DNA of 64,000 nt from Nisaea sediminum (GTDB lineage Bacteria; Pseudomonadota; Alphaproteobacteria; Thalassobaculales; Thalassobaculaceae). Shown piece by piece: positions 52,172 through 63,987 of the stretch. Position 1 is the first letter of the stretch, and every line of letters begins with the position of its first letter. Location: NCBI RefSeq assembly GCF_014904705.1, contig NZ_JACZCQ010000002.1, positions 62,001 through 126,000 on the forward strand. Direction: 5' to 3'. Position numbers and translations under genes: made by a program. The notes beneath the pieces were generated by a model. The model had not been told where the DNA came from. It saw only the letters and a list, made by a program, of their open reading frames with translations, and did no database searches.

Positions 52172-52238
52172 GTATGGTGCTCCCTGTCCCGAGCCTGACC
52201 ATATAGGGATGCCGGGCGCGGAAGCAATCGGTTCCCCG

Positions 52239-53111
52239 TCAGGTCGGGAGGAAGCCTCCGAGTTCGTCCAGAAGCCGCTCCGGCGCCTCTTCCGGAATGT
52301 AGTGCCCGGACGGCACGGAGCCGCCGGTCACCGGCGCGGTCGTATATCCCCGCCAGACCTCGAGCGGCCGGTAGAGCTTGCCGATGATCCCTTCGGCGCC
52401 CCAGAGTGCCAGAACGGGGATGTCGAGACGTTCGCCGCGATCGGCACGGTCATGTTCCAGATCGATTGTGGCGCCGGCACGATAATCCTCGCAGCTGGCG
52501 TGGATCGTGGCCGGATCGCGGAAACAGCGGAGATATTCCGCCATCGCCACTTCAGTGATGGCGGAGCCGTCGGCGAGGAATTTCATCTTCTTCGAGAGAT
52601 AGAAATCCGGATCGGCCCCGATCATCCGTTCGGGATAGTCCGCCGGCTGGATCAGGAAGAACCAGTGATAATAGGCCGAGGCGAAAGCCATGTCGGTGGT
52701 CTCGTACATGTCGAGCGTCGGGCAGATATCGAGCACGGCGAGCCGCTCGACCCGGTCCCGGTTGTCCCGCGCCAGCCTGTGGGCGACCCGTCCGCCCCGG
52801 TCATGCCCCACGACGGAAAACCGCTCGAAGCCCAGCGCAGACATCACTTCGGCCTGGTCCCGTGCCATCTCGCGCTTGGAATAAGGCATGTGCGCCGGAT
52901 CGGTCGGCGGCTTGCCGCTGTCGCCGTAGCCGCGGAGATCGGTCGCCACAACGGTGAAGCGTTCAGCGAGCTTCGGCGCAACCTTGTGCCAGATCGCGTG
53001 GGTCTGCGGATAGCCGTGCAGGAGCAGCAAGCCGGGCCCGCTTCCGCCGGTGACGAGGTTGATCTCCGTCCCGGAGGTCCTGATTCTTTTCCGCTCGAAA
53101 CCCTCGAACAT
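52239..53111 (-). CDS. Alpha/beta hydrolase resembling fluoroacetate dehalogenase
   Basis: A 290-residue hydrolase with an aspartate nucleophile. GHDRGGR at 102-108 supplies D104 as nucleophile plus R105 and R108; D128 (VLDICP), H149-W150 (YYHWFFL), Y210 (EDYRAG) and H270 (SGHYIPEE) complete a set that matches Burkholderia FAc-DEX (D104, R105, R108, D128, H149, W150, Y212, H271) in kind and almost in number. LLHGYPQTHAIWH is the oxyanion-hole region. ATG 53111 is used; the frame extends 15 residues upstream without family sequence. Haloacetate dehalogenase activity is likely. An epoxide hydrolase is the main alternative, but the HW pair argues against it. Confidence 0.85.
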   Translation of the reverse strand: MFEGFERKRIRTSGTEINLVTGGSGPGLLLLHGYPQTHAIWHKVAPKLAERFTVVATDLRGYGDSGKPPTDPAHMPYSKREMARDQAEVMSALGFERFSVVGHDRGGRVAHRLARDNRDRVERLAVLDICPTLDMYETTDMAFASAYYHWFFLIQPADYPERMIGADPDFYLSKKMKFLADGSAITEVAMAEYLRCFRDPATIHASCEDYRAGATIDLEHDRADRGERLDIPVLALWGAEGIIGKLYRPLEVWRGYTTAPVTGGSVPSGHYIPEEAPERLLDELGGFLPT

Positions 53112-53170
53112 TCTGCTGCGCTCCCATCCGCCGCCGTGGCACTCTCGCTGGGCCACATTCGGAGATCACC

Positions 53171-54352
53171 ATGCAGCGTCCTGCCTCTCTCAGCAACTCG
53201 TCCCCGTCCTTCGGCGCGTCCGTCCGCGGGGCCTTCTCTCTTCAGCGGGACTACACCCATCTCAATCATGGATCCTACGGCGCGACTCCCGTCTCGGTGA
53301 TGGCCGCGCAGCGGATATGGCAGGACAAGCTGGAGCTGGAGCCGAGCCGCTTCATGCGGCGGGACTACAAACCGGGCATGCGTGCCGCCATCGCGGCACT
53401 GGCGCCGCGTCTCGGTGTCGGAACGGAGGGGCTGGCCCTGGTCGAGAACGCCACGCAGGCTGTCAATGCCGTGCTCCGCGAACTGGATCTGCCGGCAGGG
53501 TCTGACGTCCTCGTCACCGACCAGACTTATGGCGCGGTTAAGAACGCCGCACGCCACATGAGCGCGCGCAACGGCTGGAACTTGCGCAGCGTGACCCTGC
53601 CCTTCCCGGCTGCGTCGGCAGAGGAAATCATTGCTGCCTACAGTGCCGCCCTGGATCCGGCGCCCGCTCTTGTGATCCTCGACCACATCACCTCACCGAC
53701 GGCTCTCGTGCTGCCGCTGAGCGAAATGGCGGAGGCCGCCCGGGCAAGGGGCGCACTGGTGCTCGTCGACGGCGCCCACGCGCCGGGCATGCTGGATCTC
53801 GATCTCGGCACCATTCCCTGCGACTGGTACACCGGGAACCTGCATAAATGGATGTTCACACCGAAAGGCTGCGGCTTTCTCTGGACCACGGAGGCGCAAC
53901 GCGCCACGACGCATCCGCTGGCGATTTCCCATTGGTACCAGGAAGGCTACGGCGCCGAGTTCGAATATGTCGGAACGCGCGACGCCTCCAGCCAGCTCTG
54001 CCTGCCGAGTGCGCTGGACTTCATCGACGCACACGGCCAGGCCGCGATCCGCGCCTACAACAATGCGCTGGTCAACGAAGCGGCCGACATGTTGGCCGCG
54101 CGCTGGGGCACGGAACGTGGCGCGGGGCCTGCGCTGACCGGGCACATGGCGATGGTGCGCCTGCCAGATGGTTTCGGAAGCGCGCGAGAGGACGCCGAGG
54201 CGCTGCGCGATCGGCTGGTGGATGATTTCAGGATCCAGATTCCCATCAATCCGCTGACAGGCACGCTCTGGTGCCGGCTCTCGGCGCAGATCTACAATGA
54301 GATGGCGGATTACGAGCGGTTGGCGGAAGCCGTGGAAAGATTGGCCGGCTGA
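53171..54352 (+). CDS. Class V aminotransferase (isopenicillin N epimerase-like)
   Basis: PLP enzyme of 393 residues. The PLP lysine is K226 in GNLHKWMFTPKG, the pyridine-binding aspartate is D200 in LVLVDGAHAPGMLDLD, and YTHLNHGSYGATP near 28-40 forms the N-terminal substrate region. The GNLHKW motif places it with isopenicillin-N-epimerase-like and related racemases or C-S lyases rather than IscS. It starts 59 bases from the divergent dehalogenase-like gene, so the two may share a promoter region. Substrate is unknown. Confidence 0.87.
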   Translation: MQRPASLSNSSPSFGASVRGAFSLQRDYTHLNHGSYGATPVSVMAAQRIWQDKLELEPSRFMRRDYKPGMRAAIAALAPRLGVGTEGLALVENATQAVNAVLRELDLPAGSDVLVTDQTYGAVKNAARHMSARNGWNLRSVTLPFPAASAEEIIAAYSAALDPAPALVILDHITSPTALVLPLSEMAEAARARGALVLVDGAHAPGMLDLDLGTIPCDWYTGNLHKWMFTPKGCGFLWTTEAQRATTHPLAISHWYQEGYGAEFEYVGTRDASSQLCLPSALDFIDAHGQAAIRAYNNALVNEAADMLAARWGTERGAGPALTGHMAMVRLPDGFGSAREDAEALRDRLVDDFRIQIPINPLTGTLWCRLSAQIYNEMADYERLAEAVERLAG

Positions 54353-54357
54353 AGATT

Positions 54358-54591
54358 TCAGTTCAGCTTGTTGCGGAACTTCTTCTCTAGGAAGGCGAGC
54401 ACCTCGCTCTTGCGGGCGCCATCGTTGGCGCGTGCGAGCTTAAACAGCCGGGAGGCTTCATTCTCCTGCATCGGAGCCGGTTTCTCGCCCATCTGGATCA
54501 AGGCTGCCTGATGCGCGCGTTCGAGGACCTTCGGGTCGATCTTCTTGCGGATTTCCCGCATCATCAGCAGCAGTTTCTTGCGTTCATCCAC
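54358..54591 (-). CDS. Small helical hypothetical protein
   Basis: A 77-residue, strongly charged protein (VDERKKLLLMMREIRKKIDP, then RLFKLARANDG and FLEKKFRNKLN). It is predicted to be mostly alpha-helical with amphipathic repeats. No known family. The start GTG 54591 has AAGGAG about 7-8 bases upstream, while longer frames to 54627 lack one. The stop is 5 bases from the convergent aminotransferase stop. Codon use resembles true genes, so it is probably real. Confidence 0.62.
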   Translation of the reverse strand: MDERKKLLLMMREIRKKIDPKVLERAHQAALIQMGEKPAPMQENEASRLFKLARANDGARKSEVLAFLEKKFRNKLN

Positions 54592-54685
54592 GACGGATCT
54601 CCTTGCCGGTGGAAGCATCCCGATCAAGGGCCACCTCTCTCAACCATGCTAGCAAGAAAGATACCAGAAACCGGAGGTCGGCGCC

Positions 54686-55030
54686 TCAGTGTTCGTACGG
54701 CTTGATCGTGAAGGCGGCGGCGAGCGCGTTCTGGGTCACCTTGGTAACCACAGCCTCGGCCGAGCCCTTCATCTTGTGCTGCCCCTTCGAGACATCGATC
54801 TCGAAGCGGAACCGTTGACTCTTGATCAGTAAGTCTTTGTCGTAGGGCTCAATGATGAAGCCCTTGAGATTGTAGTCCTTCACGTTGAAGGTGAAGCTGT
54901 CGATCTTCACGATACCGCAGGAATCCAGCTTGCCCTTGGCTTTGACACTCTTGATGCCCTGAGCCTTGGTCGGCCTCGCCGCCTTCTTCTTTGAATCCGC
55001 GGTGATTTTGAGGAAGTCAAGAAGCCCCAC
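54686..55030 (-). CDS. Small PilZ-like protein
   Basis: A 114-residue protein. After MGLLDFLKITADSKKK, lysine-rich sequence leads to a beta-rich unit: VKIDSFTFNVKDYNLKGFII, then RFRFEIDVSKGQ and AEAVVTKVTQNALAAAFTI. The order resembles a PilZ barrel, with DYNLKGF standing where DxSxxG is expected, but no RxxxR motif is present, so c-di-GMP binding is doubtful. No signal peptide. It could be a degenerate PilZ adaptor. It is separated by 94 bases from the helical small gene downstream. Confidence 0.58.
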   Translation of the reverse strand: MGLLDFLKITADSKKKAARPTKAQGIKSVKAKGKLDSCGIVKIDSFTFNVKDYNLKGFIIEPYDKDLLIKSQRFRFEIDVSKGQHKMKGSAEAVVTKVTQNALAAAFTIKPYEH

Positions 55031-55412
55031 GCCCGATTCCCTTTCGCCGTTCGCGCCGCTTCAGCGTCATTGGTTTCAGAAGGATGCCGAATGCACACCG
55101 TTTTCCAGAGGCAGAGCGGGCCCGAGGCAACGTGTATTTCGGTCAGGGCCAAGGCCCAAATCAGACTATCGTCAAAATGGGCGTAATTTTCAAGTAACAA
55201 GGTATTGCACTTAAATAATCGCTCTAAAGGTAGGGATTAAACCTCTGCCGAAGCGAGAAAAGTAGACGCTGCAAGGGCAGGTGTGATCTCCCCGGCATGC
55301 ACGAACTTTAACGCCATTCAGGGAATGTCAGAATAATAAACAAATATTGACGATAAAATTACAGAAAGTTTTATGCTATTTTCTTGGGATGACGTTTTCT
55401 AGGGAGACCGGC
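55031..55412. other. Intergenic region upstream of second PAS gene
   Basis: This 382-base gap between divergent genes contains no convincing gene. The right half (about 55170-55400) is AT-rich and holds a plausible promoter for the PAS gene at 55347-55377. I see no RNA gene or repeat in it. Confidence 0.5.
55347..55377 (+). promoter_or_regulatory. Putative promoter of second PAS gene
   Basis: TTGACG at 55347-55352 followed by TTTATG (55370-55375, spacer 17) or TATGCT (55372-55377, spacer 19). It explains why the open frame beginning at 55347 should not be used as the coding start. Confidence 0.42.
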
Positions 55413-55943
55413 ATGGATGCCCGTCCAGTTCTCGGCGAAACCTTAACGGCGACGGAAGCTTACGATGTGGAAATCATCCAATGGGAATTTGAAGAGGAAC
55501 GGATGACACCGCGACAGCGCCAGCTCTATGGCTACTGGTCTTCCAGATCCGGCGCCGGGAAACGCCTGTCTGTCGGAGAGTTTGATCCACTGGAGATCCG
55601 CGCATCCATCGGATACCTCCATCTCGTCCAGTACGATGCCGATCGGAACGATTTTTTCTATCGCATCTACGGGGAAATGGCCGCCAGGTCGGCGAAAGCA
55701 GGCATGCACCGGAAATGGGTGGGGAACCACCCGGGTCGCGCAGGGGCCAAGTTCCTGGCCCATTACATGGAACTCATGGCCGAACGTGCCCCGTGGCTGG
55801 GTGAGGTCTATACGAAAGATTCTATAAAAGTCGCGCCTTACTGGCGGCGCATGGTTCTGCCACTTGAGATTGCGGGTCACCCGGACGGCTTTGCGTGCGC
55901 CACGCTGGCCGAGCCAAGAGACTCACCTGATCCGAGAGGATGA
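55413..55943 (+). CDS. PAS domain protein (PAS_5 type), second copy
   Basis: A 176-residue protein of the same general type as the one at 24098-24697. Segments RQRQLYGYWSSRSGAGKRLS, FDPLEIRASIGYLHLVQYD, NDFFYRIYGEMAARSA and MVLPLEIAGHPDGFACATL follow the PAS_5 order. The two copies are distant. No output domain is present. ATG 55413 has AGGGAG at 55401-55406. The gene ends 18 bases before the convergent tRNA-Lys gene. Confidence 0.76.
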   Translation: MDARPVLGETLTATEAYDVEIIQWEFEEERMTPRQRQLYGYWSSRSGAGKRLSVGEFDPLEIRASIGYLHLVQYDADRNDFFYRIYGEMAARSAKAGMHRKWVGNHPGRAGAKFLAHYMELMAERAPWLGEVYTKDSIKVAPYWRRMVLPLEIAGHPDGFACATLAEPRDSPDPRG

Positions 55944-55960
55944 CCGGGTACGGGAGAGAA

Positions 55961-56036
55961 TGGTGAGCGCGACAGGGTTCGAACCTGTGACCGTCTGATT
56001 AAAAGTCAGATGCTCTACCAGCTGAGCTACGCGCCC
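55961..56036 (-). tRNA. tRNA-Lys (TTT)
   Basis: A 76-base tRNA. The acceptor arm GGGCGCG pairs with CGCGCTC (one G-U pair), followed by A and an encoded CCA (TGG at 55961-55963). The anticodon loop CTTTTAA has anticodon TTT at 56001-56003 with stem TCTGA/TCAGA. D loop and T arm (ACAGG-TTCGAAC-CTGT) are standard. Confidence 0.97.
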
Positions 56037-56107
56037 CCGAAAGGAAGCCGGAACCTATGCAAACAGGGCCCGGCGGTCAACCTCTTCCGAGAAGTTTTTT
56101 TCCGCGC

Positions 56108-56614
56108 CTAGCGGAACTTGTCCTCGACCCGCTCGACCACGCGGTTCGGGACGAACTGGTCGATGTTACCGCCCATATGCGCGATCTCCTTCACCAGGCG
56201 AGAGGAGATGAACTGGTTGCGGTCCGACGCCATCAGGAAGACGGTCTCGACACTCGCGTTCAGGCGGGCGTTCATGCCCACCATCTGGAATTCGTATTCG
56301 AAGTCCGAGACGGCGCGCAGACCGCGAATGATCGTCGCGGCACCGTTTTCCTCGACGAAATGCATCAGCAGATTGCCGAAGGACATCACCACGATCTCGC
56401 CGTGGATGCCGTTTTCGGCATGCGCCTTGTTGATCAGGTCGATCTCGTCCTGCACCATCTCGACACGCTCGTCGAGACTGAATAGCGGACCTTTTCCGGC
56501 ATTGCGCGCGACGGCGACAATCAGCTTGTCCACCAGCTTGCTGCCACGCCGGATGATGTCCAGGTGCCCGTTCGTGATCGGGTCGAACGTGCCCGGATAA
56601 ACACCTACTCTCAT
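56108..56614 (-). CDS. coaD: Phosphopantetheine adenylyltransferase
   Basis: Makes dephospho-CoA from 4'-phosphopantetheine and ATP. The 168-residue protein has YPGTFDPITNGHLDII at 6-21 (T9 and H17 of the TxGH site), SFGNLLMHFVEENGA, RGLRAVSDFEYEFQM and ISSRLVKEIA with the SSxxV/SR motif. ATG 56614 gives the standard start MRVGVYPG; the longer frame lies inside the gyrA tail. It begins 16 bases after the gyrA stop, so the two may be one transcript. Confidence 0.97.
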   Translation of the reverse strand: MRVGVYPGTFDPITNGHLDIIRRGSKLVDKLIVAVARNAGKGPLFSLDERVEMVQDEIDLINKAHAENGIHGEIVVMSFGNLLMHFVEENGAATIIRGLRAVSDFEYEFQMVGMNARLNASVETVFLMASDRNQFISSRLVKEIAHMGGNIDQFVPNRVVERVEDKFR

Positions 56615-56630
56615 GTTCCCTAGTCCCCTG

Positions 56631-59381
<2,751 letters not shown>

Positions 59382-59474
59382 TTCACGCTTTTTCCGGTTG
59401 GTTACGTCCCTGTGCAGGCGGTAGCGGCCATATGATCGTCGACCCTCCGCCGGGACCTCAGGAAGACCCTGTTT

Positions 59475-59503
59475 TTATAACAGAACCGTCATCTTCGGAC
59501 AAT
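59475..59503 (-). promoter_or_regulatory. Sigma-70 promoter of gyrA
   Basis: On the minus strand, TTGTCC (59498-59503) and TATAAA (59475-59480) are spaced 17 bases. The transcript would start near 59468, leaving a leader of about 87 bases before the TTG start. Confidence 0.58.
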
Positions 59504-59540
59504 CTTTACAGCGATTTTTTCGGCCCGATTAATCAAGCGA

Positions 59541-60368
59541 TTACAGAGCCTTACGAGCCGATATTGAATAGCTCAACGGAAGCCGGGGCATTCCTTCCGG
59601 CAAACGGTACAATCCGCCCTCGCAAGGCTCCATGAATGCCAGCGCCTTCCAGGCAACCGTGTCAAACTCATGCAGGTATTCGATGGCCAGTCCGGCGTCG
59701 ATCAGCGCGGTTACGACCTCGCCGACGGGATGGGTCCATTCATAGCTTCGTTTGGTCTGCAAAACCGCGGATTCGTCGGCATAGGCCTCCGTTCCGTCGA
59801 AGGCGATCGGCTCCGGTTTATGAAAGTAATCGTAGACCGGCGCGTGCGGTTTCGGCGCGAGATCGTCGAAGCTCATCAGCACCGGATGCGCATCCAGGAA
59901 ATAGAATCGGCCGCCCGGCTTGAGGAAATGCGCAACCACCCGTGCCCAGCCCTCGATATCCGGCAGCCAGCAAATCGTGCCCCAGGTGACGTAAACCAGA
60001 TCGTAGGTCCCGTCGATGAGCTGCGGCGTGTCGTAGAGATTGCCTTCGACGAAGCGGGCTTCGATCCCCGTTTTTTCCGCGAGGTCCCGGGCCTGCCGGA
60101 TGGCCACGGGAGAAAAGTCGAGACCGGTCACGCTTTTCGCGCCCTTGCGGGCGAGCAGAAGCGTGTCCATGCCGAAATGACATTGCAGATGCAGGATGTC
60201 GAGCCCTTCGACGGAGCCGAGTTCCTCCAGCTCCGTCCTGTGCAGGTCTCGCGCGCCCTCGGGACCGTTCAGGAACGCGTCGACACCGTAGTCGCTGCTG
60301 GCCGAGCTGTAATTGACCTCGGCCAGTTCGTTCCATTTCCGCTCGTTGGATCTGAAAAACTCATCCAT
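59541..60368 (-). CDS. Class I SAM-dependent methyltransferase
   Basis: Cytosolic methyltransferase of 275 residues. Motif I is LDILHLQCHFGMDTLLLARKG near 54-74 (shown in part as HLQCHFGMD), motif II GLDFSPVAIRQARDLA, and GTYDLVYVTWGTICWL is the motif IV region. The N-terminus (FFRSNERKWNELAEVNY) is common to small-molecule methyltransferases of this group. The acceptor is not known. It lies 39 bases downstream of ssb on the same strand and upstream of gyrA. Confidence 0.88.
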   Translation of the reverse strand: MDEFFRSNERKWNELAEVNYSSASSDYGVDAFLNGPEGARDLHRTELEELGSVEGLDILHLQCHFGMDTLLLARKGAKSVTGLDFSPVAIRQARDLAEKTGIEARFVEGNLYDTPQLIDGTYDLVYVTWGTICWLPDIEGWARVVAHFLKPGGRFYFLDAHPVLMSFDDLAPKPHAPVYDYFHKPEPIAFDGTEAYADESAVLQTKRSYEWTHPVGEVVTALIDAGLAIEYLHEFDTVAWKALAFMEPCEGGLYRLPEGMPRLPLSYSISARKAL

Positions 60369-60407
60369 CGCCCTGCTCCCGGTCCAGAGCCTGTCGCGAC
60401 GCCGTCC

Positions 60408-60923
60408 CTAGAACGGGATTTCGTCGTCGAGATCGCCCGGGCCGCCGACCGGGGGCTGACCGCCGCCGCCGCCGCCATATCCACCACCGGAGCCGCCGCC
60501 ATAACCGCCGCCCTGGTTGTAGCCGTCGTCCCCGCCATAACCGCCGCCCTGGCCGCCGCCGCCGCCCTCACCGCGTCCGTCGAGCATCTGGAGCTCGCCG
60601 CGGAAGCGCTGGAGAACGACTTCGGTGCTGTATTTCTCCTGGCCCGACTGGTCGGTCCATTTGCGGGTCTGGAGCTGGCCCTCGACATAGACCTTCGACC
60701 CCTTGCGCAGGAACTGCTCGGCCACCTTCGCCAGGTTCTCGTTGAAGATCACGACCCGGTGCCATTCGGTGCGCTCCTTGCGCTCGCCGCTGTTGCGGTC
60801 ACGCCAGCTTTCCGAGGTCGCGACGGAAAGGTTCACAACCTTGTTTCCGTCCTGCATCGTGCGAATATCCGGATCGCGTCCGAGATTGCCGACGAGAATG
60901 ACCTTGTTGACGCTGCCTGCCAT
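60408..60923 (-). CDS. ssb: Single-stranded DNA-binding protein
   Basis: A 171-residue tetramer-forming protein. The OB fold fills residues 1-113 ([20 protein letters not shown] and [20 protein letters not shown]). The linker (about 117-158) is very glycine-rich, with repeated GGGYGG units. The tip ends DLDDEIPF, the partner-binding tail. It is divergent from uvrA across 199 bases, the common ssb/uvrA arrangement. Confidence 0.97.
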   Translation of the reverse strand: MAGSVNKVILVGNLGRDPDIRTMQDGNKVVNLSVATSESWRDRNSGERKERTEWHRVVIFNENLAKVAEQFLRKGSKVYVEGQLQTRKWTDQSGQEKYSTEVVLQRFRGELQMLDGRGEGGGGGQGGGYGGDDGYNQGGGYGGGSGGGYGGGGGGQPPVGGPGDLDDEIPF

Positions 60924-61081
60924 GGTTCTATTTCCACTCTGCGAATTTGCCAGTCTGCAATTTGTTGCCGGACTGTCCCATATCCGGAGGCGCTAATCCA
61001 GTCGCGATGCCTCCATCCGGCGGCATGTCCCGGATTTGCTGCACCCGCAAAAACCGGGTGGCAAAGCCGCGCCATGCCGCT

Positions 61082-61103
61082 TATAAATGTTTCTGTTTCG
61101 TTC
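61082..61103 (+). promoter_or_regulatory. Putative uvrA promoter with LexA box
   Basis: TATAAA at 61082-61087 is a likely -10 element; a clear -35 box is not seen. GTTT-N7-GTTC (61089-61103) differs by one base from the alphaproteobacterial LexA box GTTC-N7-GTTC and would lie across the transcript start. SOS control of uvrA is common. Confidence 0.45.
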
Positions 61104-61122
61104 TTACTCGGGATCCCCGCCG

Positions 61123-63987
61123 ATGTCAGCCTCTTCCGAACCGAAGGATATCCGCGTCCAGGGTGCGCGCGAGCATAACCTGAAGAGCGTCGATGTCGCG
61201 ATCCCGAGAAACTCCCTGACGGTCCTGACGGGGCTCAGCGGCTCCGGCAAATCCTCGCTCGCCTTCGACACGATCTATGCCGAGGGCCAGCGCCGCTACG
61301 TGGAAAGCCTCTCGGCCTATGCGCGCCAGTTCCTGGAGCTGATGCAGAAGCCGGACGTCGATCTGATCGAGGGCCTCTCGCCGGCGATCTCGATCGAGCA
61401 AAAGACCACCTCGCGCAACCCGCGCTCCACGGTAGGCACCGTGACCGAGGTCTACGACTATCTCCGTCTGCTCTATGCCCGGATCGGGATCCCCTACTCG
61501 CCCGCGACCGGTCTTCCGATCGAGAGCCAGACGGTGAGCCAGATGGTCGACCGGATCCTGGAGATGGAGGACGGCACACGGCTCTATCTGCTGGCGCCGA
61601 TCGTCCGCGGCCGCAAGGGCGAGTACCGCAAGGAAATGGCGGAACTGCGCAAGCAGGGCTTCCAGCGCCTCAAGGTCGACGGCGAGATGTACGAGATCGA
61701 CGAGGTGCCGGCCCTCAACAAGAAGCTGAAGCACGATATCGAGGTCGTGGTCGACCGGCTGGTTGTGCGCGAGGGCATCGCGACGCGTCTCGCGGATTCG
61801 GTCGAGACCGCGCTCGATCTCTCTGACGGGCTGCTGATCGCCGAGGATGCGACGAGCGGCGAACGGACAACCTTCTCGGCCAAGTTCGCCTGCCCGGTCT
61901 CCGGCTTCACCATCGACGAGATCGAGCCGCGGCTGTTCTCCTTCAACAATCCGTTTGGCGCCTGCCCGAGCTGCGACGGCCTCGGCAGCAGCATGTATTT
62001 CGACCCGGATCTGATCGTCCCGGAGGCATCGAAGAGCCTGCGCAAGGGAGCGATCGCGCCCTGGGCCAATTCCTCCTCAAAATATTACATGCAGTCCCTG
62101 GAGAGCCTGGCGAAGCATCTCGGCATCTCGCTCGACACCGCCTTCGAGGATCTGCCGGAAGCGGCGCAGAAGGCCCTGCTTTACGGCACCGGCAGCGAGC
62201 GCGTCGTCATGACCTTTGACGACGGGCTCCGGAGCTACCAGACCAACAAGCCCTTCGAAGGCGTCGTGACGAACATGGAGCGGCGCTTCCGGGAGACCGA
62301 ATCCGCCTGGAGCCGCGAGGAGCTTTCCAAATACCAATCCGTCGCCCCGTGCGAGGCCTGTCTCGGGCAGCGCCTGAAGCCGGAAGCGCTGGCGGTGAAG
62401 ATCGCCGGGCTCAACATCTCCGAGGTCACGGAGATGTCGATCTCCGAAGCGGTGAAATGGTTCACCGCCCTGACCGAAAACCTGACCGGCAAGCAGGCGG
62501 AGATCGCCGAACGGATCCTGAAGGAAATCAACGAGCGGCTCGGCTTCCTGAACAATGTCGGGCTCGACTACCTGACCATGTCCCGCGCCTCCGGCACCCT
62601 TTCCGGCGGCGAGAGCCAGCGCATCCGCCTCGCCTCGCAGATCGGCTCCGGCCTGACCGGCGTGCTCTATGTGCTGGACGAGCCTTCCATAGGTCTGCAC
62701 CAGCGCGACAACGACCGGCTGCTGGCGACCCTTGTTCGGCTACGCGACCTGGGCAATACCGTGCTCGTGGTCGAGCATGACGAGGACGCGATCCGGTCCG
62801 CCGATTATGTCGTCGACATGGGACCGGGCGCCGGAGTCCATGGCGGCACCGTGGTCGCCTCCGGCACGCCTGAGGAGATCATGCGTGCGCCGCAGAGCCT
62901 GACCGGCCAGTACCTGACCGGCTTCCGCCAGGTACCGATCCCGGCCGAAAGGCGCAAGGCGAAGAAAGGCAAACACATCACGCTCCGCGGCGCCACGGCG
63001 AACAATCTCGACGATGTCACCGTCTCCCTGCCGCTCGGCACCCTCACCTGCGTCACCGGCGTCTCCGGCGGCGGCAAGTCCTCGCTGATCATCGAGACAC
63101 TCTGGAAGGCCATCGCCAAGAAGCTGCATGGCGCGAGGGAACATCCGGGACCGTTCGACAGCATCGAGGGGCTCGAGTTCCTCGACAAAGTGGTCGATAT
63201 CGACCAGTCGCCGATCGGCCGCACGCCGCGCTCCAACCCGGCGACCTATACCGGCGCCTTCACCCCGATCCGGGACTGGTTCGCAGGCCTGCCGGAAGCC
63301 AAGACCCGCGGCTACAAGGCCGGCCGGTTCTCCTTCAACGTCAAGGGCGGGCGCTGCGAGGCCTGCCAGGGCGACGGCGTGATCAAGATCGAGATGCATT
63401 TTCTCCCGGACGTTTATGTCCAGTGCGACGTCTGCAAGGGCAAGCGCTACAACCGCGAGACGCTCGAAATCACCTATAAGGACAAGTCCATCGCCGAGGT
63501 GCTGGAGCTGACGGTCGAGGAAGGCGCCGAGTTCTTCAAGGCTGTGCCGTCCATCCGCGACAAGCTGGAGACCCTGGAACGGGTCGGCCTCGGTTACATC
63601 CAGATCGGCCAGGCGGCGACCACGCTCTCCGGCGGCGAGGCGCAACGCGTGAAGCTGTCCAAGGAACTCTCCCGGCGGGCAACCGGCAAGACGCTCTATA
63701 TCCTCGACGAGCCGACGACGGGCCTGCATTTCGAGGATGTCCGCAAGCTTCTGGAAGTCCTGCAGGCGCTGGTCGATCAGGGCAATACCGTGATCGTCAT
63801 CGAGCACAATCTCGAAGTCATCAAGACAGCGGACTGGATTGTCGATCTCGGGCCCGAGGGCGGCTCGGGCGGCGGCAAGATCGTGGCGGAAGGCACACCG
63901 GAGGATGTCGCGGGGACGGCCGGAAGCTATACCGGCAAATATCTGGCGCCTTATCTTGATGCGGCGCGCGCGAAAAGGACGGCCTAG
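61123..63987 (+). CDS. uvrA: Excinuclease ABC subunit A
   Basis: DNA damage recognition ATPase of 954 residues. The first Walker A is [17 protein letters not shown] near residue 42-58, and the signatures are [13 protein letters not shown] and [13 protein letters not shown]. The second half has [10 protein letters not shown]. The C-terminal zinc module is intact (C745, C748, C768, C771). The first zinc module reads CPVS (C257, S260) with CPSC (C281, C284), so one of four cysteines is replaced by serine. ATG 61123 is preferred to the frame opening at 61087. It works with UvrB/UvrC and Mfd. Confidence 0.97.
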   Translation: MSASSEPKDIRVQGAREHNLKSVDVAIPRNSLTVLTGLSGSGKSSLAFDTIYAEGQRRYVESLSAYARQFLELMQKPDVDLIEGLSPAISIEQKTTSRNPRSTVGTVTEVYDYLRLLYARIGIPYSPATGLPIESQTVSQMVDRILEMEDGTRLYLLAPIVRGRKGEYRKEMAELRKQGFQRLKVDGEMYEIDEVPALNKKLKHDIEVVVDRLVVREGIATRLADSVETALDLSDGLLIAEDATSGERTTFSAKFACPVSGFTIDEIEPRLFSFNNPFGACPSCDGLGSSMYFDPDLIVPEASKSLRKGAIAPWANSSSKYYMQSLESLAKHLGISLDTAFEDLPEAAQKALLYGTGSERVVMTFDDGLRSYQTNKPFEGVVTNMERRFRETESAWSREELSKYQSVAPCEACLGQRLKPEALAVKIAGLNISEVTEMSISEAVKWFTALTENLTGKQAEIAERILKEINERLGFLNNVGLDYLTMSRASGTLSGGESQRIRLASQIGSGLTGVLYVLDEPSIGLHQRDNDRLLATLVRLRDLGNTVLVVEHDEDAIRSADYVVDMGPGAGVHGGTVVASGTPEEIMRAPQSLTGQYLTGFRQVPIPAERRKAKKGKHITLRGATANNLDDVTVSLPLGTLTCVTGVSGGGKSSLIIETLWKAIAKKLHGAREHPGPFDSIEGLEFLDKVVDIDQSPIGRTPRSNPATYTGAFTPIRDWFAGLPEAKTRGYKAGRFSFNVKGGRCEACQGDGVIKIEMHFLPDVYVQCDVCKGKRYNRETLEITYKDKSIAEVLELTVEEGAEFFKAVPSIRDKLETLERVGLGYIQIGQAATTLSGGEAQRVKLSKELSRRATGKTLYILDEPTTGLHFEDVRKLLEVLQALVDQGNTVIVIEHNLEVIKTADWIVDLGPEGGSGGGKIVAEGTPEDVAGTAGSYTGKYLAPYLDAARAKRTA

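Noticed and set aside
56093-56100. Seven-base T run as a terminator near coaD and tRNA-Lys
   Set aside because: Only a 4-base-pair stem (CTTC/GAAG) precedes it on the plus strand, and no plus-strand transcript should end here. On the minus strand it is an A run.
60450-60570. Glycine-codon repeats in ssb as a possible tandem repeat element
   Set aside because: They encode the normal glycine-rich linker of SSB and stay in frame; not a separate repeat.
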